A DNA stretch of 64,000 nucleotides from Cokeromyces recurvatus. Taxonomy: Eukaryota; Mucoromycota; Mucoromycetes; Mucorales; Mucoraceae. Within the stretch, counting starts at the first letter, position 1. Each line of letters opens with the position of its first letter. The DNA lies in contig NW_026251394.1 of assembly GCF_025118155.1 (NCBI RefSeq), positions 310,001 to 374,000 of the forward strand. Direction: 5' to 3'. Of the stretch, positions 37,609 to 48,110 are shown one piece after another. Made by a program: the position numbers and the translations under genes. The notes beneath the pieces were generated by a model that ran no database searches, was not told where the DNA came from, and worked only from the letters and a program-made list of their open reading frames with translations.

Positions 37609-39354
37609 ATGTTATCAATGAATCAACATCATCATTATGAAAAAGAAGAACGAGATTATCTTTCAAGTCTGCAAGCAGTACGTGAAAGATGCTTTAAAGT
37701 ACAAGAGATAGCTGTCAAAAATAAGCTTCATCATTTTAATATTGACAGCTCAAAACTTCAAGATATAGTACAACTTGTTATTTCATTATTAAAAAGAGAT
37801 TATTACGATTTTGATTCTCAACAGTTACAGATTCCTTCACATGGCCGTTGGCGTCATTTTGATGCTGGAGGATGTGCTCGTATTCAAGCCCTTTTAATTG
37901 ATCCCTGGACAAAGATGGGGGTTGATTCTCTTGAACAGACGAGGCGTATTTTGGATTTATTTGTCATTGCAGTTCTCTTGGATCTTGATCCCTCACAGGG
38001 ATATAGTTATCAAGAATCAACTCATCATCGTATTTATAAGAAAAGAGAAGGAATGGCTATTGCAATTTTGGAAATGTTTATGAATGGTGTTTTCTCTATC
38101 AATCCAGAGGAACCACATCGTGTTGATTGTAATAAAGTTATTTCTTTTCTTTTTTTTTTTACTGTATACTTGTTACATATAAAACTAACTCAAATTCCTC
38201 TTCTTAACATATAGCGGAAGCGTTGATGCAGTTAACATTAGATGATTTATTATCAGGCCTTAAAACAACATCAGACGAATTAATAGGTATAGAAGATCGA
38301 TTTGAGTTGTTAAAACATCTTGCCCAAGTCTTGCAAGTTCGAACTGATTATTTTGGAGGTCAAGAAGGCTTTATGCCACGTCCTGGAAATATGATGGGTA
38401 AGTTCCTTAAATAAATAAAATACTGCATTTGATATTGAAATATGAAGGCGTCTCTAATTTTACAACTCTAGATTACCTTTTAAATCATCCAACCACAATA
38501 AAAACGAAAAAAGGGCCTTTAATCCGTTTAGAAACTCTTTGGCCAATTGTATTTGAAATGGGTGAATTATGGACTGTCCAAAGTGACTATTCTAATGGTA
38601 AAACGGGTATTACTTCTTTAGGCGATGTCTGGTCATGTTGCTCTAATGATAATCTTCTAGTTCCTATCCATAAACTATCTCAATGGATGATTTATACTTT
38701 GATTGAGCCAATGGAAAAGCTTTTAGGTGCAGTTATTGAAGGAACTGAACAATTAACTCCACTTCCAGATTATGCTAACGGTATATATATATATACATAT
38801 GTATATGTATACGTATGCACATTTAATATTGTATACTTATTTTTTTTTTTTTTGCAAAGGTGGCCTGCTTATTGATACAGGGTTAATTACATTAAAAAGT
38901 CAAGATTATGAACGAGGTATTGAGAATTATCGTCAACATACCAATTTACTTGGCCAGTCCAAGGTAGAAATGATACCGATGTTTGATATATCGGATTCAG
39001 CAATAATAGAATGGAGAGCCTTGACTATCGCTTATTTAGACCTTGTTTGTGATCGTGTTCGTGCTGCCTTGAAATTAACGAGAAAAGCATTGTCATTAAC
39101 TCAATTGATTGAAGGTGGAACAACAAGTGTAAGTTATAATATTATCTATTTTTTTTTTATATTTTTCTTATGCAGAATAAAATATGTAGGCAGGCAGAGA
39201 ATTAGCCGAACTTTCACGACCAAATACACAGCAGCCTCCTATCCTTATAAAAGTATGTATTCAATAGAAATATAAATATATAGATGTATATAAAACCATG
39301 AATCATATATTAACTATTTTCCAAATATAGTGGGATAAAAGAGTTGTTTTCTAA
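37609..39354 (+). CDS. URC4: Uracil catabolism protein 4 (DUF1688), 455 aa
   Basis: Member of the DUF1688/URC4 family, required in yeasts for the URC route that uses uracil as nitrogen source; its biochemical step is not settled. Six exons (37609-38128, 38215-38397, 38472-38780, 38860-39128, 39190-39252, 39331-39354) join to 1368 nt. Hallmarks: LQAVRERCFKVQE, IPSHGRWRHFDAGG, DPWTKMGVDSLEQTRRILDL, YKKREGMAIAILEMFMNGVFS, RPGNMMDYLLNHP, the phrase around LGDVWSC, PIHKLSQWMIYTLIEPMEKLL, DYANGGLLIDTG and a final WDKRVVF, the usual end of the family. The last exon is only 24 nt. No other URC genes are adjacent. Very sure of family. Confidence 0.92.
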
Positions 39355-40051
39355 TATGGATATGACTTAAAAACACATAAACATTTTCAAAGTAAAATAA
39401 AGAAAGTGGTTTACTTATTCTCAAAATTATCGTGGTGTTCCTTTAAATTATTTTATATGCAGACAAACCTTAAAAAAAAACAGATTTAGAGATCAATAAT
39501 AAATTAAACTTATACGAGCTTTTGATTGGATAATATAATGGTGTAAAGAGTATTCGAGCCAATTAGATCCATTTATATGTATCTGGCACCATAAAAGATC
39601 TCTTTTTCTTGTGCTTCCTTCATATCCTTCAACATGTTAATTTACTTGCTAACAACTACCTTTCTAACATAGCTATATTGTTTTACTTTTGGGTTTTTTT
39701 ATTTTTATTTTTATTTTTATTTTTTTTATTTTCTTTTTTTTTTTTTTTTGTTTTCATACAAAAATCATGTATACAATAGTCAAATAATGTAATTTTAAAT
39801 GTTAAAAAAAAAAAAAGAAGCAGCATTTAACAAGAAAGAATAATAATAAAAAGATGAAGATGATCAAATGGAGATTAAAAGTCACGTCTTTCAAAGCTTA
39901 TTACTAGAAGAATAAAGTCAAGAGAGTACCAATGTCCAATGTGCAACGCTCCGATATCATTTATATTATTTAGTCTTCACAATAAATCTCTCCCCCCCCT
40001 CTCTCCTTTTTTTTTCCCTATTTTATTTAATTTTCGAAAAAACTTGCATTA
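39355..40051. other. Intergenic spacer before MTHFR
   Basis: AT-rich with T-runs at 39700-39750. A CCCCCC tract and C/T-rich leader (39990-40015) immediately precede the MTHFR start. No gene seen. Confidence 0.5.
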
Positions 40052-40422
40052 ATGAAAGTTACTGATAAGATTAGAAAGGCAGAAATTGAAGGACGTCCGT
40101 TTTGGTCTTTCGAATATTTTCCTCCTAAAACTCCTCAGGTACCAATTTTTTTCTTTTTTATTTTTCATATAATTGTATTTACTGACTATTATATAATTTT
40201 TTGGGTTTAAAGGGTGTTCAAAATCTATATGATCGTATGGAAAGAATGCAACGTTTTGGCCCTGAGTTTATTGATGTAACTTGGGGAGCTGGAGGTACTT
40301 CTGCTGAATTAACAACTGAAATAGTTGCAACTGCACAATCTGTTTATGGCTTGGAGACGATGATGCATTTAACTTGTACAAATATGCCAAAGAAACAAAT
40401 CGATGATGCTTTAGAGGTAATA

Positions 40423-40458
<36 letters not shown>

Positions 40459-42114
40459 CATGTTCATGACAAATACATATATAAATATTTATTCATATAC
40501 TGATTCTCTCTTTGTGTCCAACTAAATAAGGCTGCTAAAAATTGTGGATGTCAAAATATTCTTGCGTTACGAGGTGATCCTCCCAAAGGACAAGCTAATT
40601 GGGAATCATGTGAAGAAGGTTTTGAACATGCTGTTGATTTAGTTCGGTATATTCGTAGCAAATATGATGATTATTTCTGTATTGCTGTAGCTGGTAAAAA
40701 TAAAACTTCTCTTATATATATATATATATATATATTGACACTGGTATGTGTGTATACTTATATAGGCCATCCGGAAGGACATATTGATAATCCTGATAAA
40801 GAACAAGATCTCTTTTACTTGAAAGAAAAAGTTGATGCAGGTGCAGATCTTATTGTAACTCAACTCTTTTTTGATATCGAACTATTTGTTCAATTTTATA
40901 AAAGAGCTCGTTCTATTGGAATCACTGCACCTATCTTACCAGGTGTTTTCCCTATTCAAAATTACAGTGGACTAAAACGTGTTATTTCCTTTAATAATAA
41001 TTTTGTACCACAAAAGATTTGGGATGATTTGGAAAAAATCAAAGAAGATGATTCAGCGGTAAAAGAATATGGTATTAATTTAACTGTCGATTTCATAAAG
41101 CGATTTCGAGAAGTAGGCATTCATGGCTTTCATATCTATACTTTTAATTTGGAACGTTCTAGTCGTCTTGTTCTAGAGCGATTAGAGTTAGTAGCTCCTG
41201 TAGAACATATTAAACCTTTGCCCTGGAATCCTTCACTTACTAATAAGCGTGCTAAAGAAACGGTTCGTCCTATCTTCTGGAAGAATCGTACCAAGAGTTA
41301 TATTCAACGTACAGAGACCTGGGATGAGTTCCCTAATGGCCGCTGGGGTGATTCACGTTCTCCTGCCTTTGGTGAACTCGATGGGTGGGGGGTCAATCTT
41401 AAATATCCTGCTGCTCAATGTCTAGAAATGTGGGGTTATCCTACCTCTATAGATGATATCTCCCTCACTTTTGCTCGTTACTGTAAAGGTCAGATTGCTG
41501 GTATCCCCTGGAGTGCTCAACAATTGGATCCTGAGACGGATATCATTCGACAACGTTTGGCTGCTATCAATTTACTCGGATACTTGACCATTAATTCTCA
41601 ACCTGCTGTGAATGGTGTCAAGAGTTCACACAAGATCTATGGCTGGGGTCCCAAAGAAGGTTATGTCTATCAAAAGGCTTACTTGGAGTTCTTTGCATCC
41701 CCTGAAAGACTGGATGAATTGATTTCCAAAATCCATAACGACCCACAAATAACCTACTTTGCTGTGAATAAACAAGGTGATCTTCGTACAAATACACAAA
41801 GTGATATACCTAATGCTGTTACCTGGGGTGTCTTTCCAGGGAAAGAAATAATTCAACCTACCATTGTTGAAGCAATCGCTTTTATGGCCTGGAAAGATGA
41901 AGCCTTTGAACTTTGGAAGAGATGGGCTCGTATCTATGAACGTAAAAGTGAGTCTGCTGAACTAATCTTGGATATTACACATAATTGGTATTTAATTAAT
42001 ATTGTTCATAACGATTTCCAAGATGAAAACGGTATTTGGAGATTATTTGACTTGGAGATTGATGGTGAAATTTCTCGTAAACTATTACAACATGCTAACT
42101 ATATTGCTCGTTAA
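40052..42114 (+). CDS. MET13: Methylenetetrahydrofolate reductase, 600 aa
   Basis: FAD enzyme that reduces 5,10-methylene-THF to 5-methyl-THF for methionine synthesis. Exons 40052-40138, 40213-40416, 40531-40693 and 40766-42114 join to 1803 nt. The N-terminal TIM-barrel shows FWSFEYFPPKTPQG, FIDVTWGAGGTSA, MHLTCTNM, NILALRGDPPKG, AGHPEGHIDNP, DAGADLIVTQLFFD and PGVFPIQNY. The C-terminal eukaryotic regulatory domain follows from about residue 310 (PIFWKNRTKSYIQRT, WGVNLKYPAAQCLEMWG). Length and domain order are normal for fungal enzymes. The symbol follows the yeast MET12/MET13 pair; which paralogue it matches cannot be told from this window. Very sure of function. Confidence 0.95.
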
Positions 42115-42679
42115 CTGGCATGAAAACCTTTCCTTTTCATACTTATATAAATCCATATATATATATATCTGTAATTTTTGTATTCAACATGCCCATTCTT
42201 TTCATATACTGTGTTTTGCTTTTGAAAATAGGGGGGTTTTTTTTTGTTTGTTTGTTTGTTTGGTTAATAGAAATTTTTGAATTCAATAAAATTTTTTAAA
42301 TGTAGGCGATAGACATGTTTGACCATCAACATACATATCACAAAAAAAAAAAAAGAAAAAAAAAAACTTATAGCAGTTCTAACAAAGCTAGGTTCTAGAT
42401 TTTAGTTTTGTTAGAACTGCTATAAATGTAGGAATAAATACAGGTTTTTTAGACTGGAATTATGCATAATTTATATTTTTATTATACAAAATCCGTAAAT
42501 ACGCGCAAAAGTAAACTAAAAAAAAACAGTATAATATGTGCAACTATCAACATTTGACAAACACTGCATTGTTGGTTTTTAGTGTAACTGTTGTCTTATG
42601 CTATATAAACCCTCTCCTAAAAAATAAAATAAAAAATGTATCTTTTCATTAAAAAAAATTTATTTTTGTGCACATCATA
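42115..42679. other. Spacer containing a long hairpin
   Basis: Start of the 14-kb repeat-rich region. Apart from the inverted repeat at 42368-42425 only AT-rich DNA is seen. Confidence 0.5.
42368..42425. repeat. Near-perfect hairpin with 19-23-bp arms
   Basis: Left arm 42368-42386 is exactly the reverse complement of 42407-42425 (arm begins TTATAGCAGTTCTAACAAA). With one G-T pair the arms extend to 23 bp (42368-42390 and 42403-42425) around a 12-nt loop. It lies about 250 bp past the MTHFR stop. It could be a miniature transposon, a small-RNA precursor or a terminator-like structure; the arms are too perfect for chance in this composition. Confidence 0.8.
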
Positions 42680-43180
42680 ATGCTTTCTTTATTCAAAGAC
42701 GAAACCTATATCAATGAGCGTTTTAAAAACTGCCTTACAGAAACAAAAGTTCTTGATTGGAAATATGAAAACGCAGTAAGGCAAATACTTGACCTCGGAT
42801 TTCAGCCATATGACGTAGAAATGGATTTGAAAAAGCTTGGTGCAATGTATAAATTTCTTGTATACGATATCAAACACAGGCACTTGGCAATATATTCAGA
42901 GGCTGAGAACCAGAAAATCACCAACATTATTGAACATCTGGGGTTCACTTTGTACAGCTGCATCAATAAAAAAGGCTTTTGAAAGAAAAGATGTGATAAG
43001 TAGAGTACCAAAAAGCCCTTGAGAATAATGTTCTTGATGCTAGTGAAGAACAAAAGAAGGAGAAAAAGACTACTGAAAAAAAAAATTTTTTTTGATAAAT
43101 TACACATATCAGAAAAATTTGCTCACCTTGCTAAATACTATGGTGTTGTGGTTTACAAGAAAGAATATAATAAAATATAA
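42680..43180 (+). pseudogene. Frameshifted orphan gene remnant
   Basis: A frame from ATG 42680 encodes about 100 residues of normal composition (MLSLFKDETYINERFKNCLT, YDIKHRHLAIYSEAENQKIT) and stops at 42982. A second frame then reads ENNVLDASEEQKKEKKTTEK and DKLHISEKFAHLAKYYGVVV to a stop at 43180. The two pieces look like one coding sequence broken by at least one indel near 42975-43010. I do not recognise the family. Neighbouring sequence is repeat-like. It may alternatively be two exons with an unidentified intron. Confidence 0.35.
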
Positions 43181-43199
43181 ATAAAAATAAAAAGAGAAA

Positions 43200-43733
43200 T
43201 AAAAGAAAACAGACAAAAGGAGTACGTTGAGACTTGTCAATAAGTTTTATTAAGGTAAAGATAAAAAATGAATTAATTTAAATTATATTCAATTCAATTA
43301 TACAAAATAAAGGTTAATAATGTAGGAGTATTTATATCTTTTGTGGATAAGGATGATGAGTAAAAATATAACAACTTATATTTGATGACGTAATCATGGA
43401 AAAGAATAACATTTTAATTAGTATAGTATCAAGAATCATTATAGACATATATCCATCTCTTTTGTTTCTATATATTTATTTTTATAACTAATACATGTAC
43501 TCTGAGTGAAATCAATGATTACGCGTACTTGAATTATTCTTGATTTACTCCAGTTTAACTTGTAAAGTTATTTTTATAAATTTATATTCAGCAGAAGAAG
43601 ATTTATTTTTAGATGTAGGACTTTTGTTGTCACAAGAGTAAATATACTTAATATGTGTATAGACAGAACTATTATAAAAGTGCACTATGTATTCTATTCT
43701 GACTATTTATCTTTTTAAATTAAGTTACAAATC
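43200..43733. other. AT-rich region with possible element remnant
   Basis: Contains one copy of a two-block pattern (a GAGACTTGTCAATAAGTTTA-like block at about 43229, a GGAGTATTTATA block near 43326) that recurs loosely at 45175 and 50086. No gene seen. Confidence 0.3.
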
Positions 43734-43745
43734 TTGGATTTACAG

Positions 43746-45020
43746 AAAAATAATATTCCCAGACGATTCTTTAAACATATGCGCAAGATGAAAGAAGAGT
43801 TGGGTTTACTGTTGCAGCCTCTAGTTACCCTTGAAGAACGTGAGATGTTAGTTGAGATTTCGAGTTGCCAGAACACAACAGAAATCCAAGAGCTTGTAAC
43901 TACTTGGTATAGCAAATTTGATTTATCATCAAATTGCAGGTTCATTAGGTTCGCTTTGGTTGCAGGCTTAGAACTCTGGAATTCAAAAGCTTTAACAAAA
44001 AAAGGACACGGGGAAGACTGGTTTAGAATGCATGTGTATTCAAATGTTTGGGACAAGGCGTTTTTTGATGATGATGAGTTTGAAACCAAGCGTTCGGAAT
44101 GTCTCAGCCAAGTAATGAAGCTTTTGAAAGAAAACAATGGAGACACCAAACTACAAAAGCTTGATTTTATACTGCGTGATCTCAATACAAATAATGATGT
44201 AATAACGGCAGAAGAAAAGCCAACATTGAAAGGTATGAAAGCTGACGTAAAGAAGGGTGGATTATTGAAGAAGAATACATTGTATCTTTGGTCAAAGCAA
44301 GTTAAAAGTCATGTACTCATGAAAGAACTAGAATCGATATCATGCCAATGGCAAGGCACCAAGCTGACTATTTACGGATCTCGTTTATTATCTTCAGATC
44401 TAATTTTAACCTATGTAAAAGGCTCCTTCCATGTGCCAGTCTCTGCAAGTCATCTCCCTGAATTCTCTAAATTGTTAATGGCAGTAATTTCATTAAAGCG
44501 CATGGCCAAGCTTAACTATGCCAAGTTCACTCTAATTTTGGAGGAAAAATACAAGCAGGAAATTGAAAACCTGATGTTTGATCATGATCCCTTAGATGGA
44601 ATGAGTTTTGTAAGTGACAGCACGGATAGCAACCGTGTGGAAGAAGGTCAAATTGAGTCTCTCTCCGGAAATTCCGAAGGCACCCCTTCGGAATGCGCCT
44701 TTCTCGCATCGTGGACAGCCCTCATCAGCGAATCTAGAGGTAATAACTGTGATTCCCTGACTCCCGGAGCGCAGGAACCAGGGATCGACACCTTGTTTTC
44801 TTTAGGTCAGTGCCGTTCACCGCTCACACAAATACAAATACAAACCAAAGAAGGTTAAATTGATGGAGAAAAAAGTGAGTATGATATTGAGGACTTTGTT
44901 GAAAATACATTGGCCAAAGTGAAAAACCTGAAGGTGGGTGAGGAGGGCTTGAAACGATTTTCTGATTGGGAGGAATTGCTGTTATTTGATCGTGTGAAGT
45001 GCAGAAAAATAAGTAGATAA
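43746..45020 (+). pseudogene. Orphan gene interrupted by a SINE-like insertion
   Basis: Open from a probable acceptor (TTTACAG at 43739-43745) to a TAA at 44856. The body reads as a globular protein (IPRRFFKHMRKMKEELGLLL, WFRMHVYSNVWDKAFFDDDE, LILTYVKGSFHVPVSASHLP) and resembles repeated orphan proteins I associate with Mucorales, without a named domain. At 44657 a GC-richer segment begins, which is the mobile insertion described separately. After it the original frame resumes (IDGEKSEYDIEDFVENTLAK, FSDWEELLLFDRVKCRK) to a TAA at 45018. The insertion plus duplicated site is 207 nt, a multiple of three, so it alone did not shift the frame. A C-to-T change in the second copy of the duplicated site created the stop. 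The 5' exon is unresolved. Confidence 0.5.
44657..44863 (+). mobile_element. SINE-like retroposon with 16-bp target-site duplication
   Basis: The 16-bp sequence at 44641-44656 (AAGAAGGTCAAATTGA) is repeated at 44848-44863 with a single C/T difference. The 191 bp between is clearly richer in G+C than its surroundings. It contains a perfect 10-bp hairpin (arms ATTCCGAAGG, 44671-44680, and CCTTCGGAAT, 44685-44694), a Pol III B-box-like GGATCGACACC (44782-44792, one mismatch to GGTTCGANNCC) and a short-repeat 3' end (ACAAATACAAATACAAA). No convincing A box was found. The features together indicate a LINE-mobilised SINE. The orientation is read from the tail. Confidence 0.7.
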
Positions 45021-46424
45021 ATTCTATTGCTGTTAATTTTAAAATTAATTATATAATGAAATAGTATTGTTCTTTCACTTCATCATAAAATAGTAGTGTT
45101 GTGATATTACTTGTAGAATATCAAATAAAAAATATTATAAAATAAAAATCATATAAAGACAAAAAAAACGTCAACGAGACTGAACAATCAATCACTTTAT
45201 TTATGAATTTAAATTGATGGGAGTATTTATAAGAATTGTTAAAGAAGTCTGATATAAGATATGAATCAGAAAAAATGTTAGGTACGACTTAATAAGATAT
45301 GTTATAGATAATGAAATGTTAGAAGTTTTAATATTATTTGATAAAGTGGATCAAGAGAGTTTCAAGAGAATCTAGATAGAGTTCCTTGAATAAATTTATG
45401 ATCTACATGTTTAATAAAAAAGCATGACATTATAAGTAAGCTCATGACAAGTGTTCTTCCACTTCATTATGTAAAATATCTCTATCCATATTCTTCAAAC
45501 AGGTCACCAAAATAGAGCAGATTCCACAGTCATGAACAGAAGATATACAATTGTTTACCATCCATTTTATCAGTCTTCTACTCGAATATATTGGGCTATC
45601 AAAAAAAAAAAAGAAAAGCAAAATAAGTTTAGTGACATGAAATCACTTCAAAAATGGTTAAAGTTAAGTAGTGAAGCTGTACCCGATTATAAGCACATAT
45701 TATTTATATTTGTATGACATTATTTCTCTTGTGATATAGTATTCATATTCCCCTTTAGCATTTTTATATAATAGTTTTTAATGTCTTTAATAAAATAAAT
45801 GGCTTTTCTCTGATTTCTTTAAATCAACTTTAGAAAAAAAGTTAGGCAAAAGATATATGAATTACAAAATTGTATCTAGTAAAGGCTTCTTCAAATACAA
45901 TCACACTAATAATCACTATAAGCTTACTTTAAATCAGATAATAATCAGATCCGTACTTTTATTATTGTTAGTTAGTTAGTGAAGAAGAAATAGGTTGCAA
46001 AATTGAGGGTTGGATTTACTAGGTATAATTTGCTGACTACCGACATATTCCCCTTCTTTCTTTTAGAATATCGTAATTTAGTAGGATACAGGGAGCAGAC
46101 TCTTACTTCTTTTTTGATATTTATTTTATACTTCAGCCTATAATTAAAGAACTCATTTCCTCCCATTTTTATTATCATTTGCTTATTTCTTATAAAAAAT
46201 GCCTTTCTTTTATATATTTCAGCCAAGCGTTTACACCGTATATATACATGTACAGAATCGAAACTAAATAACGAAGATGTATTTTATATGTTGATAGTAT
46301 CCGTTAGAAGAATGACAAGTCCTTAATTTTAATATCTTTACTGTCTTTTTTTTTTTTTAATTAGAATAAGATTTGTATATTCTCTCTAAAGCTCTAAATA
46401 AAGTTTAAACTGATCTATTTCAAC

Positions 46425-46460
<36 letters not shown>

Positions 46461-46542
46461 AACCGGAATTTAAAATGAAATTACGTGTTTAGTTTTATAT
46501 TTTTATTTTATTTTATTTTTTTGTCTTATTTATTACAAAACA
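45021..46542. other. Repeat-rich spacer upstream of RPT5
   Basis: AT-rich with a second loose copy of the two-block pattern (45172-45235). Short frames at 45532-45717 and 45972-46226 lack splice or domain support. An A-run (about 46431-46458) precedes the RPT5 leader. Confidence 0.4.
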
Positions 46543-48110
46543 ATGGCTACATTGGAGGATAAATCACTTTGGGAGAACCAACAGGATGATGATGTTGGAA
46601 AAGATATTCTTCGCTTATCACCAGAAGAAATTAATAATAGAACACGATTATTAGAAAATGACATCAAGGTAACAAATAAAATATATATGTTAATATTCGA
46701 GTGATCTAAATCCATCTATTTAACAAGGTTATGAAATCAGAAATTATCAGACTACAACATGAACAAGCTACCATGAAAGAAAGAATTAAAGATAATAAAG
46801 AAAAAATTAAATTAAACAAACAACTTCCTTATCTTGTTGGTAATGTTGTTGAGGTAAAACATTGTTCAAGTTATCTTAATTATCTAAATAACGCAAATTT
46901 TTCAGTTACTTTTTTAATAACTTTTTTTTCTTCTTTAAAAAAAAAGCTACTTGATGTTGATCCAGAAGAAGAAGAAGAAGAAGGAGCTAATATTGATCTA
47001 AATAATCAAAGAAAAGGAAAATGTGCAGTGATCAAGACATCCACAAGACAAGTAATGCATAAAATACTGCATAATTATTCTTGCCTTTTTTTTTTTTTAC
47101 TGATCCGTTGCTTAATAGACCATCTTTTTACCTTTAATTGGTTTAGTAGATGCAGACTCTTTAAAACCTGGAGATCTTATTGGTGTCAATAAAGATAGTT
47201 TCTTGATTTTAGATAAATTACCAGCAGAGTAAAATTCGAATGAAACGATTTTATTATAATACAATATAACATTTACCTTTTTTATATTAGGTATGATTCT
47301 CGGGTAAAGGCAATGGAGGTAGACGAAAAACCAACAGAAGATTATAATGACATTGGTGGTCTTGACAAACAAATTGAAGAATTAGTTGAAGCAGTTGTGT
47401 TGCCCATGACACATGCAGATAAATTTAAAAACCTAGGTATTAAACCTCCTAAGGGTGTTTTAATGTATGGACCACCTGGTACAGGTAAAACACTTTTAGC
47501 TAGAGCATGCGCTGCACAAACCAATTCTGCCTATCTCAAGCTGGCAGGTCCTCAATTAGTTCAAATGTTTATTGGCGATGGTGCTAAATTAGTACGCGAT
47601 GCTTTCGAATTAGCTAAGGAAAAGGCACCTGCAATTATTTTCATCGATGAACTAGATGCTATTGGTACAAAACGATTTGATTCCGAAAAGTCTGGCGACC
47701 GTGAAGTTCAACGTACTATGTTAGAGTTACTAAATCAATTAGATGGTTTTTCATCAGATGATCGTATTAAGGTCATTGCAGCCACCAATCGTATTGATAT
47801 TTTAGATCCTGCTTTACTACGTTCAGGACGTTTAGATCGTAAGATTGAATTCCCTCTACCTAATGAAGAGGCAAGAGCACGTATTCTTCAAATTCATTCT
47901 AGAAAGATGAACGTCAGTAAGGATGTTAATTTTGAAGAATTATCGAGATGTTGTGATGAATTTAATGGTGCACAATGTAAGGCTGTTTGTGTTGAAAGTG
48001 GTATGTTGGCTTTAAGAAGAGGTGCTGTGGAGATTACACATGAAGACTTTATGGAGGCTATTCAAGAAGTTCAAGCAAAGAAGAAGATGACATTACAATA
48101 CTATGCATAA
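46543..48110 (+). CDS. RPT5: 26S proteasome regulatory ATPase Rpt5 (PSMC3), 428 aa
   Basis: AAA ATPase of the 19S base that unfolds substrates and opens the 20S gate. Exons 46543-46668, 46728-46853, 46947-47051, 47119-47228 and 47291-48110 join to 1287 nt. An N-terminal coiled coil ([18 protein letters not shown] onward) precedes the OB domain. The AAA domain has Walker A GPPGTGKT, Walker [13 protein letters not shown], the sensor-1 AATNR and the arginine finger region [14 protein letters not shown]. The C-terminus LQYYA carries the HbYX gate-opening motif; this ending and [20 protein letters not shown] identify Rpt5 among the six subunits. All catalytic residues are present. Very sure. Confidence 0.96.

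Noticed and set aside
45532..45717. 61-aa plus-strand frame
   Set aside because: Contains a lysine tract from an A-run and no recognisable domain; extension in either direction meets stops.
45972..46226. 84-aa minus-strand frame
   Set aside because: Composition is weakly protein-like but without motif, splice support or neighbours that explain it.
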